Shown piece by piece: positions 33,801 to 48,800 of a stretch of DNA of 64,000 nucleotides. The stretch is from assembly GCA_031761405.1 (NCBI GenBank), contig JASEVX010000010.1, positions 34,405,322 to 34,469,321 on the forward strand, read 5' to 3'. Below the pieces are notes generated by a model. It saw nothing but the letters and a program-made list of their open reading frames with translations, did no database searches and was not told where the DNA came from. Every line of letters starts with the position of its first letter. Position 1 is the stretch's first letter. The stretch is from Serripes groenlandicus (taxonomy: Eukaryota; Mollusca; Bivalvia; Cardiida; Cardiidae). Made by a program: the position numbers and the translations under genes.

Positions 33801-36800
33801 ATTTCTTTAGTGACCTTTAAAGTCAACCTTGGGTGTTGGTTATTTCTCTCTGTGGAAGTGGCGATATACTGGTTCTCTTGGGTCTCTTCTATGACTATTA
33901 GGTAATGCGACTATAAAATGACCATACAAAAAGTTATTGATGGCCTGACAAATCACATTGCTCAGGTGAGCGATCCAGGGCCATCATGGCTCTCTTGTTA
34001 CAGATTTCACATATTTTTGCCCATATGTTTTAAAAATCATTTGGTCCAGATTTTTTGTATTCATGAGGGAAAAGTTAACCCTTTCCCTCATATAGACGCT
34101 TTCTGATGCCTCTGCAGCAGACGCCTTTTTGAAAACATTTTCAAAACGAACAATTTCTCCTTTTGCCACAATGTTTTCCACTCTTAGTCATAGGTTATCC
34201 ATTTAATTATAGAAATTTTCCATTTTTTGACAAAATATGTTCAAAGTCGTCTGCTGCAGAATTGTCGTATGAGGGAAAGGGTTAAACCACTTTTATGTTA
34301 ATATAACATGCAGAAATAGAAGAAAATGCAGCAGCACGAATAAACATTGGCTTTCCCCAGAGTCCCGTTCAGATCATCAACAAAAATGAATTCAAGAGAC
34401 TGAAGAACGAGAAAGATTTAGTTGAATTGGAAAGAAAAGCTCGTAACAGAGAAAGTGAGTGCTTGTTTTAGCTATTTCCTACATATATAAACACTTGTCA
34501 TGTTAGTATTATTGTTACTCTTTCTCGCCCTTTTTAGCTCACCTGAGCTTTGCTCCATAAGTGTCGGGCCGATTTTCAAATAATTTTGTAGAAATGTTCC
34601 TTGGGTGACCCTCTATCAGATTCCTTCAAGCCATGTTGATTGGTCGAAAAACATGGCCGCCAGGGGGGCGGGGCTATTTTGCCTTATATGGCCAAAGTGA
34701 AAACTTAAAAAATCTTCTCCTCCGAAAGTGTCAGCTTAATTTTCAAATAATTTTGTAGAAATGTTCCTTGGATGACCCTCTATCAGATTCCTCCAAGCCA
34801 AGTTGATTGGTCGAAAAACATGGCCGCCAGGGGGGCGGGGCTATTTTGCCTTACATGACTATAGTGAAAACTTAAAAAAATCTTCTTCTCCGAAAGTGTC
34901 AGACCGATTTTCAAATAATTATGTAGAAATGTTCCTTGGATGACCCTCTATCAGATTTGTCGGAAACTATGGCTGCCAGGGGGCGGGGCTTATATAGCTA
35001 AAGTGAAAAAAATAAATCAGGTGAGCGATTCCAGGGCCATCATGGCCCTCTTGTTAGTATATTTTAAGTACTTCGCATTGCCTTGTATTTTAATAAATGA
35101 GCCATAATATGGTTTCCAGATTTTGTGTTACATCACAAAGACTGTATTGTCCTCTTTTGAAATATTTGATTTTTGTCAAATTAAATGCTATATATGGTTA
35201 GAACAATATCTAAAGCTGTTATATTCTAAATGACAAAATAGTTTTTAGCATTAAATAAATAGTAGAGTGGGTTTTAAGTTGTTAGTAACTCAGGACACTA
35301 CATAAAAAATCATTTTTAGCCCCACTATCAGCCAGTCCAGCTTATGTCATGGCTTTGTCTGTCGTGCGTGTGTGCGTTAACTTTTTGCTTCAAATGACTT
35401 CTCCTCCCTAACCACTTGGCCAATTAGGATGAAACTTTATACGAAGCACCCTCTCAATATCCTCTCCTGAATTCCTTAAACATTTTTGGATCCAAAAAAA
35501 TATGGTTTCCATGGCAACTGAAAGAAACAAATAGTGTAAACTTAAAAAATCTTCTCCTCCGAAAGCGTCCGGCCGCTTTCCAAATAGATTTGTAGAAATG
35601 TTCCTTGGGTGACCCTCTATCAGATTCCTTCAAGCAAAGTTGATTGGACAAAAAACATGGCCGCCAGGGGGCAGGGCTTTTTTGCCTCATATGGCTATAG
35701 AGAAAACTTAAAAAATCTTGTCCTCCGAAAGTGTTTGGCCAATTTTCAAATAAATTTGTAGAAATGTTCCTTTATTGACTCTTTATCAGATTCTTTCAAG
35801 CAAAGTTGATTGGTCGAAAAACATGGCCACCAGGGGCGGGGATATTTTTCCTTATATGGCTATAGTGAAAACTTAAAAAATCTTCTCCTCCGAAAGTATC
35901 TGGTCAATTTTTCAAATAGTTTTGTAGAAATGTTCCTTGGGAGAAAATCTATCAGATTCCTTCAAGCCATGTTAATTGGTCTATAAACGTGGCCGCCAGA
36001 GGGCGGGGCTATTTTGACTTATATGGCTATAGTGAAAACTTAAAAAATCTTCTCCAACAAAAGTGTCGGGTTGATTTTCAAATAATTTTGTAGAAATGTT
36101 CCTAGGGTGACCATCTATAAGATTCCTTCAAGCCATGTTGATTGGTGGAAAAGTATGGCCGCCAGGGGGTGGGGCTATTTTGCTTTATATGGCTTTAGTG
36201 AAAACTTAAAAAATATTCTTCTCCGAAAGTGTCAGGCTGATTTTCAAATAATTTTGTAGAAATGTTCCTAGGGTGACCCTCTATCAGATTCCTTCAAGCC
36301 ATGTTGATTGGTCAAAAACATGGCCATTGAGGATTTAATTTTTGCCTAATGGCCGTGGAGCGATGCTGGCCCTCTTGGGCCTCTTGTTATGAAGCTCTTG
36401 CCTAGTTAAACTTTTTAAGACCCATTTTACATTTTCACGATCTTCATTTAGAATTACTTCAATAAATAAATGGTTCATTTAGTGAAATATTTAATAATAT
36501 ACAACAAGATAAAGAATGGTGTAACAGGACACAAAATGATGTAACTGGACACCAATTGTGTAACAAGACACCAAAAAGACTGCACTTCATGTAAGTGTGT
36601 AACAGGACACCTAAGAAAAAAATGAACAAATCACATAAAAGCATAAACATGTTCAGTACAAATTATTCTCCATTTAAATGAAAATATAATAATCATGTAA
36701 ATATGCATTTATTACGTAATCACAGTGATTATGGATGTAGAACATGCTTTCCAGGACAGACAACATTACAAGTCAATAGACAAAAATCATGATTTTTTTT

Positions 36801-39800
36801 CCCCTGTCAAATATGAATAACAAATTCTTCGTAGTGAATTAAATAGGTTCGCAAGCATCTCTGGACAATTTAGATAAAGAAATAAAAAGCAACCATGCAT
36901 TGCGATACATTATAAGCAACCATTGATGACCTAAATCTGCTTGGTGGACATAACAAAATTTCAGAAGTCTGACAGTGTCATTTTCGAGCCGCCATTTTGA
37001 CGCGCTATTGTCGTAAAATATCTGTAACTTTCGTAAATTGTTGCAATAGTTAATGTCACAAATAGAACAGCCAATAATACGAAGCAAAGTATTCCATTCA
37101 GATCGATTAAATAAACGCACATACTGGACTGTACATTGTATACTACAAGGCTAAATATATGAGCAAAATTCTAATTAAAACACTGGTATGGTGTCCTTTT
37201 TTCATTCAGTACAGTATTATTAAATACGACAATCCATGAGAAACAAGCTTGGCTGTTTGAGAGCTCCATCAAGAGTTAAAAAACTTAAAACCAAGAAAGA
37301 TTGAAATCTATTCTATCCATGTGACTTGACCTATAAGTTGTGTTTATGATATGAAGAAAGGAAAATTAACTATGCACTATGTATGAATACTCTTTTAACT
37401 CTTTCCATCATATAAACATAGTGACAAAAGAACAAATTGCACAAGACATGCAATTTCTCCTTTTGACACAATATTTTCCACTTTTAGTCATAGGTTATCC
37501 AGTACATTGAAGAGATAATCTATGTTTTGATAAAATGTGCTCAAAAATTGCTATTCTAACTTATATTCTAACTTATGTAATACATGTATATGTCTTAACC
37601 CTTTCTGTCATATAGATGCTTTCTGAAGCCTCTGCAGCAGACAGCTTTTTGAAAAACTAGTGACAAAAGAAGAAATTGCACAAAACGTTACTCACTTTTA
37701 TAGGTTATCCATTCAATTATAGAGAACTTCTATTTTTTGACAACATATGTTCAACGTTATCTGCTGCAGAATTGTTGTATGAGGGAAAGGGTTAAATCAT
37801 ATAAAATATAGAGGTTATTTATTTCATATTTTATTTATATTTTAAATGATGTTTAATTAAAATAAAGCTTAAAATGGTAAACATATATCTGGATTTATAC
37901 CTTAATTCCCAAGTCTTTAGAATGTAATCTATTTGCAGACTGTTTGCAATCTAGTTGCAGACCGTTTGCAATCTATTTGCAGATGGTTTGCAATCTATTT
38001 GCAGACTGTTGCAATCTAGTTGCATAGTATTTGCAATCTAGTTGCAAAGTATTTGCAATGATTATCTAGTTGCATAGTATTTGTAATCTAGTTGCAAAGT
38101 ATTTGCAATCTAGTTGCATAGTATTTGTAATCTAGTTGCATAGTATTTGTAACCTATTTGCAGATTTTGCTGTTGAATTGGCTGCAAACATTCTGCAAAG
38201 GTTTTTTTGAATGCTTCATGTACCCTTTGCAATCTGTTTGCAGACTGTTTGCACAGATCGTTCCAAATCTACCCGTCTGCAGAATATATTCTGCAAATAT
38301 TTGTAGAATATATTCTGCAAACACTTTCGCAAACAATTTGCAAAGGTTTGGAATATATTCCGCAAACCCTCCCATTCGTAGGGGTTGGACATAACAAAAA
38401 AGACACAATTTTCATAGACAATTTTTTGACTCGGCATCAAATTAAATATATATCTGTCCCAGAACAACAAGTTTATGATCACGTGATTGGAATGCGATGA
38501 AAATATGGTTGCCAGTCCAAGTTTCGAGTTTTGATGCTATTAAGACATGATGTAAATGGGTTGACACATGTATTCGTTACACCATTTTTCCAAGATTTTA
38601 TTTATAATCAAAATCGTTTTTACTTCGCTCCATTAAATCTTAAAGATATATTTACAAATAATTTGTTAAACTATTATTTCACACATATAAGTTTGCAGGC
38701 TTTAAATAAAAAGAAAAACAGTTTGTTTTGGTTTTCAAAAAGTCCTCCCACGCATTTGTCTGGAAGGACACTTTAAAAATGCTCAAGAAAAGTATAAATT
38801 AAATGAAATTAATAGTTCTTTCAAAAGTCAATGGTATATCATTTAATAGATTTAGTTGTTTCTAACAGTTTATGACATGCTGTTTAACTATATAACACAT
38901 AGTTCTTCAAATAAAGGAGAATTAATCATGACTCTGTGATGTAACACAAATTCCTGGACACCATTATTATGGCTCAAATATAAATTAAGTTAGATTGGGT
39001 AAGATTAATTATGGGCCTTTTATGGCTTATATTCGCAAATTCATTAACATAACGAATAAATATTTAGAATGGTTAGATATCCTATGATATGCTACTTTAG
39101 CTGATTTGACGATTAAAAGTATTTCTAATTTAAAACCAATGTTTATTTAAATACATTTTCCTTGTAGGGATATTATGACACTTGTGGTGCTCTTGTTTAT
39201 ATTTGTTTTGCCTAGAAGTTTCCACTTTTGTCTGCTGCAGATTTATTGTATGTTGGAAAGGGAGGGTTAAATGTATTTTTGTTTTTATTGTATTCAGTAA
39301 TTGTACCAGTGGATGAGTGTACAGTTGAGGGTTTTAAGACTGAAAAACAGCATGTTGTAAAAACTGTTGCTGACTATTATGGGATATACAGAGACCTGTA
39401 CAAAGGTGCCTTCTTCTATCCAGATTTACCACTAGATGTTTTATATACAGTAGAAGATGGGGAGGAGATGGTTAACCCAGTGTTTTATGGCAATACACTG
39501 ACCCCCTCTGAGGTACGATATTTTGATTAGATTACTTTGTGTTTCACACCACTTTCAAAAAAAATTCCGTTATATCACAGTGTTTCCTGGGTATAAGCAG
39601 AGACATATATAGAAATATGTCTCTGATAATACTTACCCCGCAGCCCTGGGCGACAAAGAGGGCAGTCATCGCTACCATTTTTAAAGTCTTAACAATGTAT
39701 GTACTTAACAGTTGAAAGACAGTTGTTTGACAGTTCATGTGTCTGTGATCTGTTCACCGTGATATGTGAAAAAAATTTGAAAACTGCGTTAAACTTCAAT

Positions 39801-42800
39801 CAATCAATTAACCATTTCCCTCATTCTGCAGCAGACGACTTTGAACATATTTTGTCAAAAAATAGAAAATCTCTATAATTGAATGGATAACCTATGACTA
39901 AAAGTGGAAAAACATTGTGGCAAAAGGAGAAATTGCTCGTTTCGAGCAATTTCTTCTTTTGTCACTATGTTTTCAAAACGCCGTCTGCTGCAGAGGCGTC
40001 AGAAAGCGTCTATATGAGGGAAAGGGTTAACTAGACCAGGATACGGAGTTGTAAACTGGTCTTTTATCTATACTGTCTGTGATATTTTAGTAAATTAAAC
40101 CTTATGCTGTGGTTACCAACACTTAAAACCCTGGCTCATCAAGGTGCTAACATATAGGATTTATAAGAGGAACAAGGTGATTACTTTCAATACCATAAAA
40201 CGTTGGGTTGTGGAGATTAATCTCCTTTCAGTGACCTTGGACCCAAGGTCATGATATTGAAATCATGTCTTTTCTCATGCTGCAAAATTTGGATGAAAAA
40301 ACCCTTTCCCACAGACAACAAATCTGCTGCAGACAACTTTCAGTTTCAAAACATTGTGGCAAAAAGAAAAATTGCTTATTATGAACATTTTCTTTACTGG
40401 CTACACAATTTTTCAAAAGGCGTCTGCTCCAGAAACATGAAAGCGTCAATATGTGGGAAAGGGTTAAAGTTTTAAGCTCCGCTGGCCAGTCAAGATTATG
40501 TTACTGGAAATTGTCTGTCACTAGTGTGTGTGTCTGTGCATGTGTAAAACTTTTGGTTTAAATGACTTCTCCTCTGTAACCACTGGGCCAATTTGAAAGA
40601 CACTTCATAGGAAGCCTCCTCTCAAGTTCTTTCAATTTTTATATTCATGACTTGATTGATACTTCAATCATATTAACCCTTTCCCTCATACGGCAATTCT
40701 GCAGCAGACGACTTTGAACGTATTTTGTCAAAACATAGAAAATCTCCATAATTGAATGGATAACCTATGACAACAATGGAAAATGGAGAAATTGCACGTT
40801 TTGTGCAATTTCGTCTTTTGTCACTATGTTTTCAAAAAGCCGTCTGCTGCAGAGGCTTCAGAAAGCGGGTTAACCCTTTCCAAAGTGCAGACACATTTTG
40901 ACATGTATGCAGCAGACGACTTTTGAAGAAAACATTGTGGCCAAAGGTGAAATTGCTTATGATGAGCAATTTCTCCTTTCGCTATAATGTTTTCAACTTT
41001 ATTTAACAATTAAGCTATCTTTTATGGAGATTTTTCAGATTTTTGTCACTACGTTTTCAATGTCGTCTGCTGCAGATTTATTGTATGTGGGAAAGGGTTA
41101 ACAGGGTAATAAGGTTCTGTTTGAGTGAAAATGTAATTTGTCATCTTTAGCTTGACTATTAAAAAATAATGAAGGCTTTTGTAGTCACTTTTTGTTGCAG
41201 CCTTTCAAGGCCTTTTCTCAAATATCACAGATGCAATTGCTTTGAAACTTCACACACTTATTTGGCGACATCACATGACCTTGCACGACAAGTCTTATAA
41301 CTCCCATTAGATTTTGACTTAATTATGGCCCTTTTTGGACTTAAAAAAATATTGTTAACTCTTTCACACCTGCAGACGCAATAGCAGCAAACAACTTTTG
41401 AAAACATTGCGGCCAAAGGTGAAATTGCTCATGATGGCCACAATGTTTTTTCAACTTTATTTAACAATTAAGCTATCTTTTATTGAGATTTTTCAGGTTT
41501 TTGCCAATATGTTTTCAAAGTCGTCTGCTGCAGATTTGTTGTATTAAGGAAAGGGTTAAATGACATTACAACAATACATCAGATTTTGACTGAATTGTGC
41601 CCTGTTTTGGTTAAAGTTTTGCATGCAATGCATTTTCTCACAAACTACAAGTTTGTTTACCATTGGTTCATGAATAAGTGAACTGCTGCCTGATATAACG
41701 GAAATAAAGTCGAAAATGGCGTAAAACTCTAATAAAACAAAAAATTAAACCCCAAATGCTGTTGCTTCACAAACTTATTGGATGCTATCACATGACCTTG
41801 CAGGACAAGTCCAATAATCCAACGTCAGATTTTGACTAAATTATTCCCCTTTTGGGACATGGAAAAATTATCACATGATAAGGAAATGCTTTTTGAAAAC
41901 ATAGTGACAAAAGAAGAAATTGCTCAAAACGAGCAATTTCTCCTTTTGCCACAATTTTTTCCACTTTAAGTCATAGGTTATCCATTCAATTATAGAGAAT
42001 AGTGATTCGGTCATGTTATTTTAAACGTGTGACATATCAAGAAATACGTAATGGGTATATTAGGTTCGATACAAGCATTAATTGTCATGTGATAAAATAT
42101 AATAATATGAGCCATGTGACGTCAGACAGAAACAAACCTTCTTGACTTAATGACTTGCCAATATCCAGATTAGTCTGGTCCTCCCAGTTCGCCATCTAAT
42201 GATGCTAATGGTTATCACTAATTACCAACAATACAGTATGTAATTTGATAGGAATAACGATTGCTTTCAAAACCCTCGAAAGTCAGTTTTCATGTGGCTT
42301 GGTTTAATGATTATTTGACTCACATCAGGCAATAAGTCGTCTTATACATAGTATATATACATTATTAACCCTTTCCCAACTGCAGACGCATTTTGACGCG
42401 ATAGCAGCAGACGACTTTTGAAAACATCGTGATAATTAGAGAAATTGCTCTAAACAAGCAGTTTCTCCTTTTGCCACAATGTTTTCAAATTTGTTCAGTC
42501 ATTATACAATTATAGAGATTTTCCATATATTTTAGAAGACATTTTTAAAGTCGTCTGCTGCATTAGGATGCATATAGTGAATACACAGATTTTGCATACA
42601 GATAGTCTCAGGATACTTCGCTTGCCATCTGCAAACAAAAAAACACATTCTGAGAAATAAGCTAGAGTTGTATCCCTAATGGTATGACATACAGGGATAC
42701 TGCCTGACGTATGACTATAATGTTGGCTGCAAAACTCAACATTTATTGCCTTCATATTCCTAGAATTGGCTATGGACTTTTACAGATACAACCCTTTCCC

Positions 42801-45800
42801 GCTTGCAGATGCTTTCTGACGCGTCTGAAAACGAGCAATTTCTCCTTTTGACAAACTATTTTCAATGCTTTTTAAGAGTAAACTCTCAATTATGGAGATT
42901 TTTCATGTTTTTGTCAATATGTTTTCAAAGTTGTCTGTTGCAGAGGCGTCAGGAAGTGTCTGTATATGGGAAAGAGTTAACAAGTGTCTTATTTATTCAG
43001 GACTGCCTTGGTGGTGTAGAGGTTTGAGTGTTTGTCTCGGATGCGGGAGATTGTGGGTTTAATCCCTGGCCTGGTCATAGCAAAGAATTTAAAATGGTAG
43101 TAATGGCATTCTCTCCTTGTCATATTTGAGCGTTCGGTTAACACAAAGACTGTCTCGCTAGTGTGAGCATAATTGGAGCCTTAGTTAGTAATGGAACTTA
43201 CCAAGGAAACGCTGTGATATTAACTAAAACACTTTAACAAACACATTATTTATTCAGGTGAAGTGCACTCCCAAGATTGTATTCCCAGCTGTAGCAGACA
43301 AACTTTATACATTGTGTATGACAGCCCCCGATAGTCATCTCCAGGATAACAACAAGGAGTATCTTCACTGGCTAGTGTAGGTTTTAACCCTTTTCCTCAC
43401 ATAGACGCTTTCGGACGCCTCTGCAGCAGACGGCTTTTTGAAAACATTGTGACAAAAGAAGAAATTGCACAAAACGTGCAATTTCTCCTTTTGCCACAAT
43501 GTTTTCCACTTTTTGTCATAGGTTACCCATTTGATTATGGAGATTTTCTATGTTTTGACAAAATACGTTCAAAGGCGTCTGCTGCAGAATTGCCGTATGA
43601 GGGAAAGGGTTAACAACATTTATTACATTGATCAGTGAGTTATTTGACCTCTTCCCAAATCAAAGAAATCTGCAGTAGGGGACGGACTTTGAAAACATCT
43701 TGAACAAATTATTGAAAAGCTCTGTAAAAGAAAGTATATTTGAGCCATAATATGGTGTCCGGATTTTGTGTAACATCACAATTAAAGACTGTTGAGTCAA
43801 CTTTTGAAATGTTTGACTTTTGTCAAATTTATTGATATATATGTTGAATAGAACAATATCTAAAGCTATTCTAAATGACAAAATAATTTTTAGCTTTAAA
43901 TAATAAGTAGTGTGGGTTTTAAGGTGTATTGTTAGTAACACAGGACACCAAATAATAATTCATTTTTATGAAGCTCTTGCCTAGTTAAACTTTTTTAGAC
44001 CTATTTTACTTTTTCACCATCTTTATTTGGAATTACTTCAATAAATAAATGGTTCATTTAGTGAAATATTTAATAGTATACAACAAGATAAAGAATGGTG
44101 TAACAGGACACAAAATAATGTAACTGGACACAAAATAATGTACAGTAACTGGACACCAATTGTGTAACAAGACACCAAAAAGACTGCACTTCATGTAAGT
44201 GTGTAACAGGACACCTAAGAAAAAAATGAACAAATCACATAAAGGCATAAACATGTTCAGTATAAATATTCTCCATTTAAATGAAAATATAATAATCATG
44301 CAAATAAGTATTTATACAGTAATTATGGATGTAGAATACTTTATATATATGCTTTCCAGGACAGTCGACGTTACAAGTCAAAAGAGACAAAAATCACGAT
44401 TTGTTTTCCCCCAGTCAAATATGAATAAGAAAATTCTTAGTAGTGAATTAAATAGATTCACAAACATCTCTTGGGAAATTTTTAAAAAAAGAAATAAAAA
44501 GCAACCATGCATTGCGATACATTATAAGCAACCATTGATGACCTAAATCTGCTTGGTGGACGTAAAAGAATGTATGAAGTGTGATAGTTTAATTTTTGAG
44601 CCGCCATTTTGACGCACTATTGTCGTAAAACTTCTGTAACTGTTGTAAATTGTTGCGACAGTTAATGTCGCAAATACAACAGCCAATACTACGTTTCCTC
44701 CTAGGTGATAGACAAAGCATTTGTTAATTATAACAAGATAATGGGACATAACAAAAAAGAAACCATTTTCATACACGATGTTTTGACTCTGCGTCAAATT
44801 TAATATATCTAGTTGTCCCAGAACAACAAATTTACGCATAACAAAGAAGTGTAGTTATCAAGTGTTTGGAATGCAATGAAAATATGGTTATAGGCCCAGG
44901 TTTGCAGTTTTGATGATATTTAGATGTGATGTAACTGGGTGGACACATTCGTTACGCCACTTTCCAAGATTTTAAATTATTTTTTCACATCTATAAGTTT
45001 GCAGACTTTAAATAAAAAGAAAAACAGTTTGTTTTGGTTTTCAAAAAGCCCTCCCATGCATTTTGTCGGGAAGGAAAGTATAATTTAAATGAAATTAACA
45101 GTTCTTTCAAAAATCAATTGCATATCATTTAATAGATTTCGTTGTTTCTAACACTTTTTGACATGCTGTTAAACTATACAACACATAGTTCTTCAAATAA
45201 AGGAGAACTAATCATGACTCTGTGAAGTAACACAAATTCCCGAACACCATAGTAAGTCTAATTTACTGAATAGAGTTGAATACATTGTTACAAAAAGCGA
45301 AATTGCTCATCGCGAGCAATTTCTCCTTTTGAATCATTGTTGTCTGCAACCCAGCTTGGCCAACATTCCTTCGACGTTTGAAAAAAATCACTGACAAGCG
45401 TCATATGTGTTCCACCAATAGGCCGACAGTCTATGTGGAAAAGCAATCAGTCGCTTGAAAAGTTTGTTGTGTGGATTTCTGGTGTGAGAAAGCCCGGAAA
45501 CTTTTGAATAATTTAACTGGCTGCCTCATATAAACGCTTTCTGACGCCTCTAAAGCAGACGGCTTTTTGAAAACATAGTGACAAAAGAAGAAATTGCTCA
45601 AAACGAGCAAATTCTCCTTTTGCCACAATGTTTTCCACTTTAGTTATAGGTTATCCATTTAATTATAGAGATTTTCTATTTTTTGATAAAATATGTTCAA
45701 AGTCGTCTGCTGCTGCAGAATTGTCGTATAAGGGAAAGGGTTTAACCCCAATCAATCAATCAAAAGTTGTCGGCTGCTTATGATTCAAATTGTGTCTGTA

Positions 45801-48800
45801 AGTGGGAAAAGGTTAGCAATGGATTATATCCTGACAAACTAACTATTTCATACTGCAAACTATAAAGAGAAGATTGTACAGTTGATTTCAGTTTTTCATT
45901 TTCGTGCACCCCTGTCGAATATGAAATATATGAATTTCTCTCAAGAACAGGAGGCCAGTTTTGACACCACGGCTTTAGTCCTGGTCCAGTCATACTAAAA
46001 GACTTTAAAAATTGTAGTAGTGGCAGGTTTATCCTCCTTGGTGGTAGTAGTGGCCGGTTTATCCTTCTTGATGGGAGTAGTGGACAGTTTATCCTTCTTG
46101 ATGGGAGTAGTGGCTGTTTTTTTTCCTCCTTTGGTGCTCAGGATAGCATTAAGACTGATAGGCTCATGTCCGGATAAGCTTACATATAGGCTGCCGTCCA
46201 GATAATCTTACAGAAAGGCTAATGTCCTGATAAGCTTACATATAGGCTGATGTCAGGATAAGCTTACATATAGGCTGATGTCCGGATAAGCTTACAAGCA
46301 TACTATAACTGGTAAATATACCCAGGAAAATCTAGGATATGCCTGAATTATTGTTGAAAGCAGTGTTAAAAAAACAAAGAAACATATAAATATATTTTAA
46401 AAATACCTTTCCAATAAAATGAATTAACACTCTTCTTGAGGCAGATGGTCTTTGCCTCCGAAAACAATGTTTGAATAGGAGAAATTGTAGGTTTCCAAAT
46501 CTTCCATTGTGATTCTCAAAGAAGACGGCTGTTAACCCTTCCCCACATAGAAACTTTAGCAATCAACTTAGGAAACATCTGGATGACTCTTTAAATGAAA
46601 GTACAATTTTAGAAAAGATTATTGGAAACAAAATGCATTTGCGTATTGAAATGTGTTCAAATACCATATAAGTTAACCCTTTCTCACATGCTGATGATGC
46701 TTGAAAGAGATATATATATATGGCAAAAGGAGAAGTTACCCATAATGAGAAATTTCTACTTTTGCTAAAGCGGTTTTAACACTTTTCAATAAATAAACTT
46801 TCATTTCTGTTGATGGTTATTTTCTTGTAGAGATTTTCAAAATCGTCTGCTGCAGATTTGTGTGTATGTGTTCTTATGTGTGGGGAATGGTTAAGAAGAG
46901 TTTAAAGATACCTTATCAGGTGATGGATTAATAATTTTGACTTGTTTTCAGTGGAAACATACCTGGAGCAAATCTAGAAGTCGGGGAGTCACTGTGTGAT
47001 TATTTGAAACCGTTTCCAGTCAGAGGAACTGGCTTACATAGATATGTGTTCATACTCTATCAGCAAGATAGGAAAATTGACTTCTCAGAGGATAGAAGAC
47101 CTGAAAATTGGTATGTTTTTGTCTCGCCCTTGAATGTGATCCAATTTTATAACAAATATTGCTTCAAACAACTTCTTCTCTGTAACCGCTATTCCAAATA
47201 TGACTTAACTTCATAGGGAAGCAACTTCTCAATTTCATCTCTTTAATTTCAAGCATTGTATATATTTTCATTATGCAAAGTAGGCACTTCTTAACCCTTT
47301 CCCTCATATAGACGCTTTCTGACGCCTCTGCATCAGACAGCTTTTTGAAAACATAGTGACAAAAGAAGAAATTGCTCAAAACAAGCAATTTCTCCTTTTG
47401 CCACAACATTTTCTTTTAGTCATAGGTTATCCATTCAATTATAGAGATTTTCTATTTTTTGACAAAATGTGTTTAAAGTTGTCTGCTGCAGAATTGTCCT
47501 ATGAGGGAAAGGGTTAAGTAATCACAAACCAGACTAAATGTCCAAATAATCAATTTAAGTTTTGGTCTGCAAAGATTTCTGTTTCAACGCTACTCAATAA
47601 TAATCCTTTCTTTAAAAATGTTTTTCAATATTTGTGCTTACTAAGTTATCTGCTGCAGATTGGTTGTACTTGGGGGAAAAAGATTAATATTCTGTTTAAT
47701 TGAAAATTTACTTAGCACTTCATTGAGAGAGAGGACTTTTGAAACGTTTGAATTCCTGAAGAAACACCAAGATGACATGACTCCAGTTGGTCTGGCATTT
47801 TTCCAAGCAGAGTATGATAAAACAGTGAGAGAAACGTTTCATAAAGATTTAAGTAAGTTGTTAATAATATTTTGGTCCATCAATTTGAAACACGTGCACT
47901 TCAAAATATGCATAAATATGGAAAATCAGTCTCTTTAAGGGAATTTGTAATAATTGAAAAGCAGGGCTACAGATAACTGTTTAGCTCACCTGAGCACGAA
48001 GTGCTCAAGGTGAGTTATTGTGATCTCCTTTTGTCCGGCAACTTCTTCTCCTCAATAACCAGTGGGTGAATTGGGATGAAACTTCACAGAAAGCATCCTC
48101 TCAATGACCTCACCAGAATTCCTTCAAATTTTTGGGATCCATGCAGAATTCTGGTTTCCATGGCAACGAAGTGAAAAAAACTGTTCAAGCCATGTTGATT
48201 GGTTGAAAACATGGCCGCCAGGGGGCGGGGCTATTTTGCCTTATATGGCTATAGTGAAAACTTAAAAAATCTTCTCCGAAAGTGTCGGATCGATTTTCAA
48301 ATAATTTTGTAGAAATGTTCCTTTGCAGAAGCATAAGAAAAGAATCTGTATGTTGGAATGGGTTCAACATATTTACGCTCATTGACAAGTAAATACACTG
48401 GAAAAAGTCTTCAATCAAATTGATCAAATGGTTGATGTCTTCCGTCTAGCAGCAATTTTGAAATACTATTAACCCTTTCCCTCATATAGACGCTTTCTGA
48501 CGCCTCTGCAGCCAGACGGCTTTTTGAATACATAGTGACAAAAGAAGAAATTGCTCAAAACGAGCAATTTCTCCTTTTGTCACAATGTTTACCACTTTTA
48601 GTCATAGGTTATCCATGCAATTATAGAGATTTTCTACCTCATAAATCTCTTTATGTGATAAATAGAATATCTCATGAGTGTTAGCTTTGGAAAAATTGTT
48701 TTTAAAAAGCCGGCTGCTGCAGAGGCATCAGAAAGCGTCTATATGAGGGAAAGGGTTAAATAAATATAACTTTCCTTATTTGTTTCCTTATTCAATTTAA

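Larger units (their letters stand above)
35098..38980 (+). mobile_element. Long DNA transposon copy A with inserted elements (intron 2)
   Basis: The left end TGAGCCATAATATGGTTTCC and the right end GGACACCATTATTATGGCTC are inverted complements, and homology continues inwards (GTGTTACATCAC / GTGATGTAACAC). Inside are repeated TGTAACAGGACACC-like motifs at 36519-36610. The tandem-core element at 35318-36389 and two TTAA MITEs (37395, 37595) are later insertions. No transposase was recognised; the minus frame at 36839-37120 has no known domain. Confidence 0.7.

Noticed and set aside
36839..37120. 93-codon minus frame inside transposon copy A
   Set aside because: Not preserved in copy B and no transposase motif; probably fortuitous.
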